Translations under genes and position numbers: made by a program
Notes under the pieces: model-generated
What the model saw: the letters and a program-made list of their open reading frames with translations, nothing else
What the model was told of the DNA's origin: nothing
Database searches by the model: none
Shown here: positions 35,037 to 47,260 of the stretch, one piece after another
How the letters are laid out: every line of letters starts with the position of its first letter
Position numbering within the stretch: position 1 is the stretch's first letter
Assembly: GCF_905475345.1 (NCBI RefSeq)
Contig: NC_066586.1
Location: forward strand, 17,239,312-17,303,311
Direction of reading: 5' to 3'
DNA from: Vespula vulgaris
Lineage: Eukaryota > Arthropoda > Insecta > Hymenoptera > Vespidae
DNA: 64,000 nucleotides

Positions 35037-36560
35037 TTTTTTTTTTAAGTTTCTTTCACAAGAGATTTTCACAAAATTCTTTTTATTTACGTATGTATGT
35101 ACGTACCTATCCATCTATAAGAATATTTCTTTTTTCAAACGAGTTTTCTTATTTTCACCTTTATAAATTTTAATTACGTTTTAATATAGTACGTATGTAC
35201 GTAACATGCGATTCGATATAACGATCAGATTAGATTCGTCGATCACCGTTACTCGTTTATTTTTCTTTTCTTTTTTCTTTTTTATCATTTTTAGTAGCCT
35301 AATAATCCAAACGTCGTTCTCGTAAAGACAGGAAGAACAATAAAGCAACTTCATTCAAGACAGGCATGTGCCAGGCGTCAGCCTGTCGTAAAGATAATAA
35401 GTCAGGCACGTTGTCAAGCATGGTCGAACAAGCTTGTACGGTGTCTTTATATAGGAGTGATCGACGTTTATTTAAAAATCTGATTGGACATAGATTGTAA
35501 AGGCATATTTTCCATGATAATCCCATCGATCTAACGACAAATATAAAACTTGCTATAATGCTATTAAGAAAATTTGCTCGCTAAATTTTTAATTAAAAAA
35601 AAAAAAGAAAAAGAAAAGAAAAAAAGAAAAAAGAAGAAGAAGGACAAACGATATGTTGCTAACGTATCGACATACTTTAGAGGAGATCACCGTTCGTTGC
35701 ATACTTTCCGTCTAATTAACTTTCACGATTGGCACGTGTGCGATACCTATACATAAGAGCGTGTATCGTATATCGTTGAAATAAGAAAAAATATAGAAAA
35801 TAGAAATATTAGCGTAGACGTACGTGAGTGTATCGCGAAGGATCTTCCGAAAAAAAAGAAAAGAAGAAAAAGAACAAAAAAAAAAAAGTAGAACCATACT
35901 CGTTACGATATGGACTACAACTTTCTATTATGCAACTGACGTTGAATTTTTTTTTATTATCATCATTACGCGACTGTTATCGATTACAGACGACGATAAC
36001 GTACGGACGCATCGTGCCTTAGTTTTTCAAATTAAAACTTCGTTAGATATTTCAAACGAAAGTCTTTAAATGAGACAACGAGCGATCCTGTCGAACTGTC
36101 ATCGGCCAAGCCTCGTTAACATTCAAATAATTTAGCGAGGCTCATAAAATCTCACGTTGTATGGACGTCAACAACATCGTTGTTGTCGTCGTCGTCGTCG
36201 TCGTCGTCGTCTCGCAAACGATTATCTGTGCCAATTCAGAACTCTCCGAGCATTGATACTGTACGATAGTTCAGCTCTGATTCGCTGCTGGTTATTTTTC
36301 TCTCTCTCTCTTTCTCTCTCTCTTTCGAGAGAGACGCTGAGTTCGTTGGCAGTTGGTGCTTGTTCGTACTAACACCTTAGACTCGCACCAAATCGGAGTT
36401 CTATACTTTCTCTTAATTTATAATATAAAGACGTCCGATAAGCTTCTCCTCTAAAGAACAGACCGGATTAAAATATGTTGTCTGTTGAAGCCGACGGGAG
36501 AAGGTACTACGTTATCATTCTTTTACAATCGTAACACGATCTTTGACGACCCACGCGATT
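34304..36560. other. intergenic with STRs and one hairpin
   Basis: Contains (ATT)n at 35006-35035, polypurine runs near 35594-35642 and 35848-35890, (TCG)n at 36184-36211 and a CT/GA pair at 36299-36332. A less AT-rich 35300-35480 segment holds a stem-loop (listed separately) and a 75-codon minus-strand ORF of unknown value. Confidence 0.45.
35335..35410 (-). other. imperfect stem-loop, weak small-RNA precursor candidate
   Basis: Perfect 7-bp core stem GACAGGC (35359-35365) with GCCTGTC (35381-35387) around a 15-nt loop. It extends outward by imperfect pairing, including G-U pairs, to about 25 positions. On the minus strand a TATATAAAG lies about 45-60 bp upstream. It matches no miRNA I know. 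Confidence 0.15.
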
Positions 36561-36589
36561 ACTTAAAAGATTCTACTGTCTTATATCGT

Positions 36590-37545
36590 AATATCATAGA
36601 CTATGATTATTCGACAATTATTCATAGATTTCTCTCATTTTTTTTTTATTTTGTTTTTATTTTTATAATGATAAATTTACAATTGCGAGAATGTTGATGA
36701 AGATTTTTTTAGATACGAATCGCTTTGACATTTTTCTTCCTTTTTTTCTTTTTTTTTTTCTTTCTTTATTTCTTCTTTTTTTTTTTATGCGGAATCATTA
36801 TTACCGTAATACGATTGATTTGGATCTTTCGTTCGTACATTTTTGTTGGATCGTTTTGTTGTTTCTTTTTTCTTTTTTTTTTTTTTCGTAATCATAGAAT
36901 TTACAATTGGGAGAACGTTGAGAAGATCTTTCGGAGAAGATACGAATCGTTTAGGATTTTTATTTTCTTTGTTCTCTTTTTCTTTTCTTATTATGTAGAA
37001 TTATTATTACCATAATATCGATGACTCTGATCTTGATTTATTCACAGATTCTTTCATCTTCTCTATTCAATTACGTAGATTTATAATTACGAGAATGTTG
37101 AGATTATTTCGGATAGATACGAATCGTTTAAGATTTTTTTTTTTTTATTCTTCTCTTTCTTGTTCTCTCTATCTTTTCTTTTTCTTCTTCTTCTTTTTTT
37201 TTTTTTAATGTGAAATTATTACTATCCTAATAACGATGACTTTGATCTTGACTTATTCACAGATCTTTTTTTTTTTATCTTCTCGCTTTAATCGTAGATT
37301 TACATTTACGCGAATGTCGAGAAAATTTTTCCAGTAGATACGAATCGTTCGTGATTTTTTTCCCTTTTCTTTTTCTTTTTTGATATTGAATTATTATTAC
37401 CTTAATATCGATAACTGTGATCTTGATTTATTCGCAGATTTTTGTATCTTCTCATTTCAATCGTATATTTACGTGAATGTTGAAATTTTTCGGATAGATA
37501 CGAATCGTTTATGATTTTTTGTCCATTCTTTTTATTATTATTTTT
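36590..37545 (+). repeat. five-copy diverged tandem repeat (unit about 160-230 bp)
   Basis: Five units share the anchor GATACGAATCG at 36712, 36939, 37116, 37337 and 37497. Each anchor is preceded by TTTA-AATT-GAGAA(T/C)GTTGA and a TATTCACAGATTT-type block, and followed by TTTAAGATTTTT and a T-run. The units are colinear, diverged, and separated by poly(T) of variable length. No protein frame persists through them. Confidence 0.8.
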
Positions 37546-38688
37546 TTTTTTATGAAATACAAATCTCAAGTTTATGAATTATTTTGAGTATTATCACGAT
37601 TGAATATAATAATCGATTTATCGAGAGATCGCAAAAAAAAAATTATAAATAAAAAGTTTGTCGAAGCAACGATTGTTCCGAGGCGATCAGCTAGAATAAA
37701 GTTCTGATTTGTCTTTTTTTCTCGTTTGAAACTATTAATAAAGCTTCGAGTTTATTAGCAAATTCCGTGATTTTTTTTGTCGATCTTGGATGTAGAACTC
37801 GTTTGTTGGAATATATTACTTTACTCCCACTTATGTTTTGAATTGTATTAAAAGACTAGCTGTACTTGCACAAGCCGGTTCAAGGATCGCCTCATGAGAT
37901 AGGTAAGTACTTATTTATATAATTCGAGATATGTAAGTATGTACTTATGTACCTACGCGTACATGACAATATAAGAAAATGCATCTTCTCTTGAGAGAAA
38001 TAAGAATTTAACACCTGAACATATCGTTCTTATATCATTTTTTAACCTTATTGAAAATATTATTACTTTTTATATAAAACGGGAATCCTTCCGGTGATAG
38101 ATTTTGCTACTGCAAAATGCAAATTGAAGTTATCGAACGATGGAATGTTCATAAGAAATGGTTGAATGGAGTGAGAGAGCAAAGACAAACGATTTTAAAG
38201 TATAGTACAGGAAATAGTTTGGTCACAGCTATGCGACCGATGATTTCTAACGACATCGTGGATCGATCGATCGATCGATCGATAAAAATCGTATCATTAA
38301 ATATTCAACGAGATATCTCACCTAACAAATTATTTTCTATAGGAGATACAGAGTTTATAAATATGATATTATCGACATTTAATTATTAACTTTAACATAT
38401 AACCAAATTTTTGAATGAAACGATTCGAACGGATCGAATAGAAGATCGAATCGCACTTTGCAATTTTTTATAGGATGAGAAAAAGAAGACAATAAAGGAA
38501 AAGAAAAAAAAAAAGAAAAAGAAATAAAACTAAAGTACGAAGAGATAAAGTGTCTCGAGTTACTACGTGTCGGAAAATGAGAGAGACAAAAAGATAAAGA
38601 TCGAAACACATCGTGGCGATCAAATTCAAATAAAATTTGTCCTGTACGAACCAGACACGTCCTTTATTTTTATTTTATTTTATTTTAT

Positions 38689-38733
<45 letters not shown>

Positions 38734-40137
38734 CTCTTTTTCTTCAGACATATACACCATATGAGACAACTAATAATTTCTACGATCTCGCATACCTGCT
38801 ATCTCGTACGTAAAGGATTCTAGCAAGTGAGTAAAATAATATCGGGACACCATTTTGTATTACCAAGAACGTTTCCTTAGACCGGAAAGCATATTTTTTC
38901 ATTCGCCAAGTAATCACAGACGCAACTAAGAGAAAATATTATATTACCTTCTACGCGAGTTTTCGATCTCGTGAATCGACTTGAACACACGAGTCTCGAT
39001 TCTTAGAACAAATCTTAATACTTTAGCAACGTCCCTACTACTACGATCCAGGATGCAATCTCGATACAAGATCGCTATTACGAATTATACTTTTCATCGA
39101 TCGTTTTAAGAATTTATAAATGTGTACTATCTAAATAAATGAAATACGATCATCTTGGCAAGCCAATCTTTTCTTTTCTTTTCTTTTTTTTTTTATCTTT
39201 AAAAAAGTTTAAAAACACCGACTCGCGTCATCGGTTATGTTCTCTCGTGATTTCGTTCTATTTTTAATTCTTTTTTTTTCTTTTAAATAATAATCGTTCG
39301 AAAACGTAAAAGAGAAAACTTTAAGAGGGACCACGACTGAGGAAATAAGAAATTTTCTAACCGGTGTAATAAATAAATTCGTATAAGAAGGTAGGTAGAC
39401 GTAAACACAGATACACATACGTACACGCACGTACACATACAAACAACTTGTTATTAGATGCAAGAACGTTATTTATACGAATGTATCCTATTTATGTTTT
39501 ATATTACAAACAACATTGAACTTAAGTCGAATAAAAAAAGGGCTGAGCATCCTAGATGTCAAGTTACGGAATCCAGTTCTCTCTCTCTTTCTTTTTCTTT
39601 CTTTTAACTCGTGTTCACTGTATGATCTATTTTGCATACTCACGAGTCATACGAGTCCGATGGTCGCGACATAATTCTGAATAATTTACCAATCAATAAT
39701 TTACAAACCAACGTGCAAACCACTTTCCATCGTAACGAAAAGCAACTTATATATATATATATTTTTTATCTTGTTTATATCTACATATAGATACATAGTT
39801 ATTTATTCGTAACACGCTTAATACCGTTACGCGGAAAGCGTCTCGTTTTAATAGTCATATCTCGACTACCGGGCTTTTCTCGCATCAATCTAATGGATCT
39901 AATCCGGTAGATATATTCAAATCGATCAAAAAGAAAAGTCAACGAACGTTCAGGAAGATTTCTATCTCCTTCTCTCTCTCTCTCTTTCTCTAATACCGCG
40001 AGAAAGAAGAATTGATTTAGAGTTTTTCGAGGTACTTCGAAGCTTCGGTCAAAAGTGGAAGAAGAATTCCCGTTCCATTGGTCGAATTATCTTACCTGTT
40101 TCTGTGGTGGTGTTCTCGTAGGGGTTTGAAAAAAGAG

Positions 40138-40143
<6 letters not shown>
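37546..40143. other. intergenic, no supported gene
   Basis: AT-rich unique DNA with a perfect AG|GTAAGT donor-like site at 37902/37903 (plus), (GATC)n at 38260-38282 and (TC)n at 38694-38723. The donor could belong to an unseen noncoding exon. Confidence 0.45.
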
Positions 40144-40204
<61 letters not shown>

Positions 40205-40205
40205 A
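40144..40205. repeat. (GA)n microsatellite
   Basis: 62 bp of GA with one CAGA interruption. Confidence 0.95.
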
Positions 40206-40800
40206 AAGAAGAAGAGTGTCGGTCTCTTTATAGCATGTTTCCGGTCGCAATGAGGTTGCACGTGACTCCGATCCTCTTCAGTTCACTTCGCAGCTACCTG
40301 TCCCAATTTAATCTATCCCAGTCTGGAGGAGGACCAAGTCGTCTCGTCGATTACACGCCAAGAAAAGAGAGAAAGATGAAGATGATGATAAAGAAAAAAG
40401 AAGAAGAAGAAGAAGAAGGAAGAAGAAAAAGAAGAAGAAGAAGTAGAAGAAGTGAGGAAGGCCTCCGCAAACCGCAAAGGGCTCTCATCTACGCGTGTAA
40501 ATAATACACCTGCGAATGCTAATACCCGTCTTACACCCGTTATAAGAGGAACAGAGAGAAAGAGAGATAGATGGATAGGTAGACAGAGACAGATAGACAG
40601 AGAGAAAGAGAGAGAAAACTTACACCTCGCGAACGTGGCGGCACTCTTCACTCGCTTACTCCTTCCTCTCTTTTATAATGAGAACGAGGAACGATCATTC
40701 TCGCACGTGAAAATAACCTTCTGATCGGTCCTATCCTGATTCGTGACTCGATTATGTCTCATTTTGATTCTACTTTAGCATTATTTTTTTTTTCTTTTCG

Positions 40801-40835
<35 letters not shown>

Positions 40836-40940
40836 TCTCTTCTTTTTTTATTTCGTTTCGTTTTATTTTCGTTCGTTCGTTCGTTCGTTCGTTCGTTTTT
40901 CTTTTCTTTTCTTTGGCTTGTTTATTTTCTTTTTTGTTTG
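40206..40940. other. intergenic with purine and pyrimidine STRs
   Basis: Contains (GAA)n at about 40398-40453, a CpG-elevated stretch to 40520, (TC)n at 40799-40830 and (TTCG)n at 40869-40896, the opposite-strand motif of the CGAA array at 14.7 kb. Confidence 0.6.
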
Positions 40941-40949
40941 ATTTTCGTT

Positions 40950-41600
40950 TAAGACGATTAACTTTTCAAGATGGCGGAAATAGATCTTACGGAATATTTT
41001 ATGGAAAAGTATCTTTGATATAGTTTTTGTAAGATCGTACGATAAAATGGTTTAACTTCGTTATTTCATTTCTTGTAAAAGAAAAACCGAGCGATGTTAA
41101 ATTATTATTTTTCTTGTTTTTCTTGTTTTTTTTTTTTTTTTCGTGACGATTAATCTTTGACGAACAAATTTCTTATAAATCTTATCGTTACTTTTTAATA
41201 TTGTCAATTCGGTGTGGAAACGAATTAAAAAAAATTTTGTATAAGAGATTGATCGTTAAAGATGGATGATAGATATTCTTAATAGGACATTTTCAACGAA
41301 ATTGCAATCGTCTTTTTCTTACTTCTTTTTTTTTCTTTTTGCTATAAATGATAAAATTACTACGAATGATTTTATTTCTTGAAGAATAAAAACCGATCGA
41401 TGTAAAATTCCTTTTTCTCCGAACATTATTTACAAGACGTAGGATGGACATATTTTTGACAGAAAATTGTCAATAAAAACAATAATGATAATAATAAATT
41501 ATTATTTTCGTACGATTGTAAAGGATCTTGCATCGTGTTATTTTATCTTTTGTAAAAGTAGAATCGATCGATAACAAAATTAATAAAAAAAAAAGATTTT
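40950..41600 (+). repeat. decayed three-copy local duplication
   Basis: An anchor of the type TTATTTNATTTCTTGTAAAAG..GAACCGATCGATGTAAAATT occurs near 41060-41103, 41366-41410 and 41534-41581. Copies 1 and 3 also share an upstream CGTACGAT. Copies are strongly diverged and irregularly spaced. Confidence 0.45.
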
Positions 41601-42574
41601 TTCTTTCAGTTCATCGTTATTAATGGCGAATGAGAACGAGTGAACTCTTAATAACGTCTCTTCGTCTATGACGGTTCTCTCTCTCTCTCTTTCTCTCTCT
41701 CTCTTTCTTAAGTCGATGTTAATTAGCCGTCGAACGGTGGCGACTACTCAAGGAACTTGTAATCTCGTCACGCATACAGCTATATTCAAGCTGTGGATTG
41801 CTTCATTAATGCGCGGCCACTTTCCTATCGCGAGATATCGGCCAAGTTAATTTTATTAATTGCATTGCCTGAACCCGATAGAATTGCGTAATAGCTCGTA
41901 AGAGGACTGTCACAGACTTTACCGTATAAAATATTACTTTAAATACGGCTCATGGCTCTAGATCGATATAAAATTTTATATAATACATTTCCATTAAATT
42001 GCTAATATTTTTCTTTTTTCTTTTCTTTTTTTTTCATCCTATGTGTCACGATATAATTCATTTTGTTCGTTAAATCGTATAATTATTTTTCTCTTCTTTT
42101 CTTACTTTTCTCTTTTTCTTTACATAAGAAAGGTATAAAAAAAAAAAAAAAAAGAAAAAGAAAGAAAGAAAGAAAGAAAGAGAAACAAAACAAAACCATC
42201 GGACATGGGTACACGCGTATTTATTAATTTTCCTCAACATTTTGTTGCACTTGCAAATTTTATAATTAAACTTTTCTTTCACAATGAATTCTTCTTTTCT
42301 CACAATGTAAATTAAAAAAGAAAGAAAATTAATCGATCGCAAACATCTACGTTCTCGTTGATTTATTATTTATTTGTTTTTCTTTCTTTACAACACATTC
42401 AATTTTGTTTATTCGATTTTATTATTGTTTTCATTTTTTTTTACAAAGAAGGATAGAAAAAAAATATGCAAAGCACATGCTCAATTTCGACGAAGGATGT
42501 AAAGGATCTAATCATTCGAATGATCCTTATTACGAGATTCTCTCTCTCTCTGTTTATTACATATACACGTTCAT
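41601..42574. other. intergenic, no supported gene
   Basis: A short CT tract near 41680-41708 is followed by a CpG-elevated block to 41850, then AT-rich DNA with an A-rich (GAAA)n at 42137-42183. Confidence 0.5.
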
Positions 42575-43708
42575 TCACAAAGTATCCTTTATGAATGAAT
42601 GCTTGGAGCACGTCGAGGTAGTTGGATCGTTCATTAGCATAGGCACGACCTGCGGCGACATCGAACGTCCTCCCGTACCGTTATCCTTGCTGCCTTGCCA
42701 GAGGCAAAGCGGATCACCGTTGTAAATTGCCTCGATATAAATTACGTGATCATCTTTAACGGATCGACGTCGAGCAGTTTGCTTCGCACTTGTCGTTACA
42801 ACGAGAAACAATTTGAACACGCGAACGAACTACCACAAGTGCATTTTTCTTTACATGTTTTACATTACAAATATTTTATGTAGATATACTTGTGTACGTG
42901 TTAATGCTTCCGAAGAGAGATATATTCACATTAATTGTTATGTTAAAGCGATGTTAAATCATTCTCATAAAATTACACACGTACGCTTTAACATATAATC
43001 TTCTGATAAAATTTCATATGTAATATGATAATGAAAAATTGATTTATGAAATAGAAATGACATTACACAGGGTATGAATAATATTTCGATGAGAAATTCT
43101 TTATAATATGCGATAGAAAAATTTTATTTCTATTAGATATCATTTGCAAAAGGTGATTAAAAAAGTATATTTGTAAATAGTACAAACGATGATAATAATT
43201 TATCAAATATAATAATTCATTCATTTATACGAGTATAGCGACGTTCGCTACCGGATCGTTCATATATATTATATAAATTATGTTTCAAGAAAAGAAAAAA
43301 AAAAAAATAAAAATATAAAGCAATAACAACAATATTATATATTACGATTTTATATTTCTAATTTGAATTATTATTATTATTACTATTATTATACGTTATT
43401 ATTATTTCTCAAGCAGGTAAATTACAAAAGAAAAAAGAACAAAAAACAGAAAAAAAAGAAAGAAAAATAGATTCAGCTATCATCTCGGTTTACCTGAATC
43501 TTGTAAAATATGCTGAACGTTTAGCCGGAAGACTTTCGAGTCTCGTCATGGTCCAGTGAAGATCAGCAACCCCAGCATCTTCCTTTTCTCGTGTCGAAGT
43601 GCTGAGATGTGAGAGGACAGGTGTGACTAGGTGTTGCATTGACTTTTCAAGTGCCGCTTGGCTTACAGTCGACACCCTCGTTTTCAGTTCGATATCGTAA
43701 CGTTCGGC
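42575..43708 (-). CDS. speculative two-exon minus-strand gene fragment, unrecognised
   Basis: Two less AT-rich blocks are open on the minus strand and can be joined in phase. Block A (43708-43494) starts after an acceptor-like CGCTTCAG and ends exactly at a donor, TTCAG|GTAAAC. Block B (42788-42575) follows GTTGTAACGACAAG and ends in a stop. The joined frame has mixed, protein-like composition (for example AALEKSMQHLVTPVLSHL in A, VKDDHVIYIEAIYNGDPLCL in B). No ATG begins block A, so a first exon would be missing. The plus strand is also open across much of block B, and the intron acceptor is weak. No family recognised. It may be noncoding DNA that is open by chance. Confidence 0.22.
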
Positions 43709-43748
43709 CTGAAGCGCTCGAGTACGCGCGTGCCGAGAGACGCACGTA

Positions 43749-45360
43749 ACATCCGTCGTCCGTTATCTTTCCGCACTCCTTATGTGAAATTCCGGATCGA
43801 CTGGAAATACCGATCGAGAGAGACTCAAGATCGTATTTTAAGTTTCAACGACTTGGAATATTTCCTGAATATATATTTCCCTTCTACTTTATTCATTTAT
43901 ATTTATATCATTTCGATTAAACGAAAAATTGCTTGGGAATTAAATTGATACGAAGAAAAAGAGAAAGATCGAAACGTCCGGTTTTTCTTTTTTTTTTTTT
44001 TCCATAATCTTTTTCCGACATCAATTTTGTGATCGAACGAATATACAATCGCTTGGATATATCAATCTAATTGAATACATTAGCACGGAAATGATCAAAG
44101 TGTGGGTAGCGTTGAATATTAAAATATGAGAGCAATATGAATGTTCATTAGATGCGTTCATTAAGAGTAAGTCGCAAAAAATGATTTCATTAAAAAAAAT
44201 TTTTTTTTAACTCCTTGTAGAAATACTTGTTATACACTGAGTTCGCAAATATTCTTTTTTTAATTAATTCTTCTTATTTAAACAATAAGTTCCGAGAGAC
44301 GTACAAAGTATCCGTAGTCTCGTTATCTTCCCGCACTCCTTATGCGAAATTCCGGATCGACTGGAAATACCGATCAAGAGAGAACGATCGTATTTTACGA
44401 CTCGAATAACTCTCGAATATATTTCCTTCGTAATTTGTTTATTCGTTTTATCCTTTCGATTCAACGAAAAATTGTTCGAGGACTTAATTCAAGAAAAATA
44501 TCAAACGTCCGATTTTTCAAGATTTTTTTCAAAATCAATTTTATGCTTGGACGAATATATACACGTATTTAATTATATCGATTTAATTGAATACACTAAC
44601 TCAGAGATTACCTAAGTGTGAGTCGCGTTGAATATTAAAATATGTAAGATAATATACGTATTCATTAAGAGCAACTCACAAAAAATGATCATTTTCGAAA
44701 GTGGGTCTCGGTCCGTTTCAAAAGTTTAACAAGCTTTATACTAGTTCGTAAATATTCTAATTAATTCTTATTATCTTATTATCATATAAACAATAAGTTT
44801 TTGCAGCATCCATTATCCGTTATCTTTCCGCACTCCTTATGCGTAATTCCAGATCGACTGGTAATACCGATCGAGTATTATAAGTTTCGAATAACACTAG
44901 AATACTTCCTGAATATATATTTCCTTCGTAATTTATTATATTTATTTATTTTATCATATCGATCAAACGAAAAATTGTTTGAGAACTAAATCAAAAAAAA
45001 AGAAAAGAAAAAAAAGAGAGAAAAAAAAGGAAAAGAGAAAAGAAAAAAAAAAAGAAATGATAGACATTTGGTTTTTTAAGACATTTCTTTCAAGATCAAT
45101 TTTATGCTTGGATGAATATATCTACGTAGTTACATCGATCTAGTTGAATATACCAGCAGAGAGATTACAAAAGTGTGGGTCGCGTTAAATATTAAAATAT
45201 GAGAGTAGTTCATTAGAAGAGTTCATTAGTAGTAGGTCGGGTAAAATGGCCGTTATTGAAACTATGTCTCGGTTCATAAAAGTTCAGCAAGCTCTGCACT
45301 AGTTCATAAATTATATTCTAATTACTTCTTATTATTATCGAAACAATAAATCATATTAAT
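43749..45360 (+). repeat. three-copy diverged tandem repeat (unit about 500-560 bp)
   Basis: The anchor CCGCACTCCTTATG occurs at 43771, 44331 and 44828, each followed by AATTCCGGATCGACTGGAAATACCGAT-type sequence, then TATATTTCC-TTCGTAATTTA, ATCAATTTTATGCTTGGA, GTGGGTCGCGTTGAATATTAAAATATG and AAACAATAA. The order is the same in all three copies. ORFs over the units are not conserved in frame, so this is noncoding DNA that grew by local duplication. Confidence 0.85.
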
Positions 45361-45556
45361 GCCTTTCCATCTAAAGATAAAGATTTGATCGATCATCGTT
45401 GAAATATCGATCGTAATTGTTTTTGAATTTTGTTTGTCTTCCTTCTTTTATTTCTTCTTTTTTCCCCTTTATTAACCAACATCATTGAGATTCTATCGTA
45501 CATAAATCTAACTCTTATTGACGAGAATGAGTCATTCTGCTCGGTCACTAGAACCA

Positions 45557-45595
<39 letters not shown>

Positions 45596-46891
45596 ATCGA
45601 CTTTGCACCGTTGTTCATTATCCTTTCGCGGTCAGCGTCCGTTAAGGATAAGAAGAAAAAGTCGATGAAGAATAAGAAGAAAAAAAAGAATGAAGAACAA
45701 GAGAGAAAGAGAATGATGATGATGATGATGATGTTGATGATGATGATGATGATTATGAAGAAGAAGAAGAAAAAAAAAATAACGTGATACGATGCGAATC
45801 GTATTGTCGTGGGAGACTCGTTCGATTCGGATTAACGGGAAAGAAGATAAAAAGAAGAGAGATATCGAAGTCGCGAGAGTAAAGAGAGATCGATAATTTT
45901 TTTCTCGCGTTTAGCCTCGGTTCCGCTGCGGGTCAACGAGACGCGTCACACTCGCTTGCTCGAGAAAATATTCTCAACGGCGGACAAAGTCGGGAAGAAA
46001 TGTCCTGGAAGAGCCTTCAGTGGAAATGTCGTGGTTCGATTTGCTTCGAGGACTTTTGCGAGACTTCTTCAAAATCTCATTCTCGACTTTGTTAACGGAT
46101 TCTCAAGATTATCGAGTGAAAAAAGAAAAGAAAAGACGAAAAAAAAAAAACAAAACGGCGAACTTTATAAAAACGATTGCGTTTTTATGTTTTTTTTTCT
46201 TTGTCTCTTTTTTTTTTTTTCATTTAAAAAGTACAACCTTTTTTATTGGATGTTATTAGAATTTAAACCGACGTAAAACGATTTTCTTTATATGTCTGTA
46301 TTAAAGAAAATAATATTTATTTGAATGATAAATAATTATTTTATCGTAGTCATATTTATACATTGATATGGGCACAAGTTTTTGTATATATAAATACGTA
46401 CGTAATGTTTGTAATAATTATATATTATTATAACGTAAGTGTACGTGAAACGACGAAATAACGTTTCTTTAAACGATAAATTGGACTTTTCTAAAATCAC
46501 GATTTACAATTGTATAATACGTTTTAGAAATAACTTGGAGTATTAATATCTATGTAAGAAATAAAACGAAAATATACAGTACACTAAATATAATGACTCA
46601 ATTGGTTTTTACAAATAAACATTCGCGTTATCGTAATACCATAAACATTTCTTTTTTCCATCGACAGGCAAAACAAACCGAGAAGAAGATTATTAAGCGG
46701 ACAGATTAACCTTCGTATCTCTGTTTCATTATTCGAATTTATTATTTACAAGCATATCGCATTCCACTCGATCCGATTCGTTCGCTTACGTAAATTGTTG
46801 TTGGAACGTAAAGACGTTACGATTAAAGATCTGCGGAAGTTGAAAGCATCGCAATAGAGAAAGAGAAAGAGAAAGAGAAAAAAAGAGAAAG

Positions 46892-46944
<53 letters not shown>

Positions 46945-47260
46945 AAAGTAGTTACTCCGACGTTCCTCTTTTACCTTCCTATTTCCTTACACGTTACGAT
47001 AGATTCTTGAGATAGGGAGAATTCTAATTTCACGTCGTCCTCGAATAGAGAAGAAGAAGAACGAATAAAGGAGAAAATTCAAATAAAATCAAGTTCGTAC
47101 CTTCTCGTTCGTACTTACTTGCAACATAAGTATATAAACGTATTCTCTCATAGCAAGAATCCATTTATTCGCTTCCGCCTGAAACGAAAGTAGGATGATG
47201 CCTTTAGCCACAGGCCTTTATTTATACGTTACTTATACTATGCTTCTAATGTTATATGTA
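45361..47260. other. intergenic with STRs, no supported gene
   Basis: Holds a (GA) tract near 45560-45591, (ATG)n at 45712-45756, a CpG-elevated block at about 45900-46060, and a GAAA/GAGA array at 46856-46946. A strong minus-strand donor-like site (CAA|GTAAGTAC) lies near 47118. Confidence 0.5.
46856..46946. repeat. (GAAA)n array
   Basis: About 90 bp of GAAA and GAGAAA units, a purine-only strand. Confidence 0.95.

Noticed and set aside
36590..37545. CRISPR-like array
   Set aside because: Units are long, diverged and irregularly spaced in a eukaryotic genome. They are ordinary diverged tandem repeats.
37861..37905. tRNA-like GGTTCAAGGATC segment
   Set aside because: No acceptor stem, D-arm or anticodon arm can be built around it.
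43658..44989. Plus-strand ORFs sharing KFRIDWKYRSR-type peptides
   Set aside because: The similarity comes from the tandem DNA repeat. Frames break differently in each copy, and the third copy has lost the peptide.
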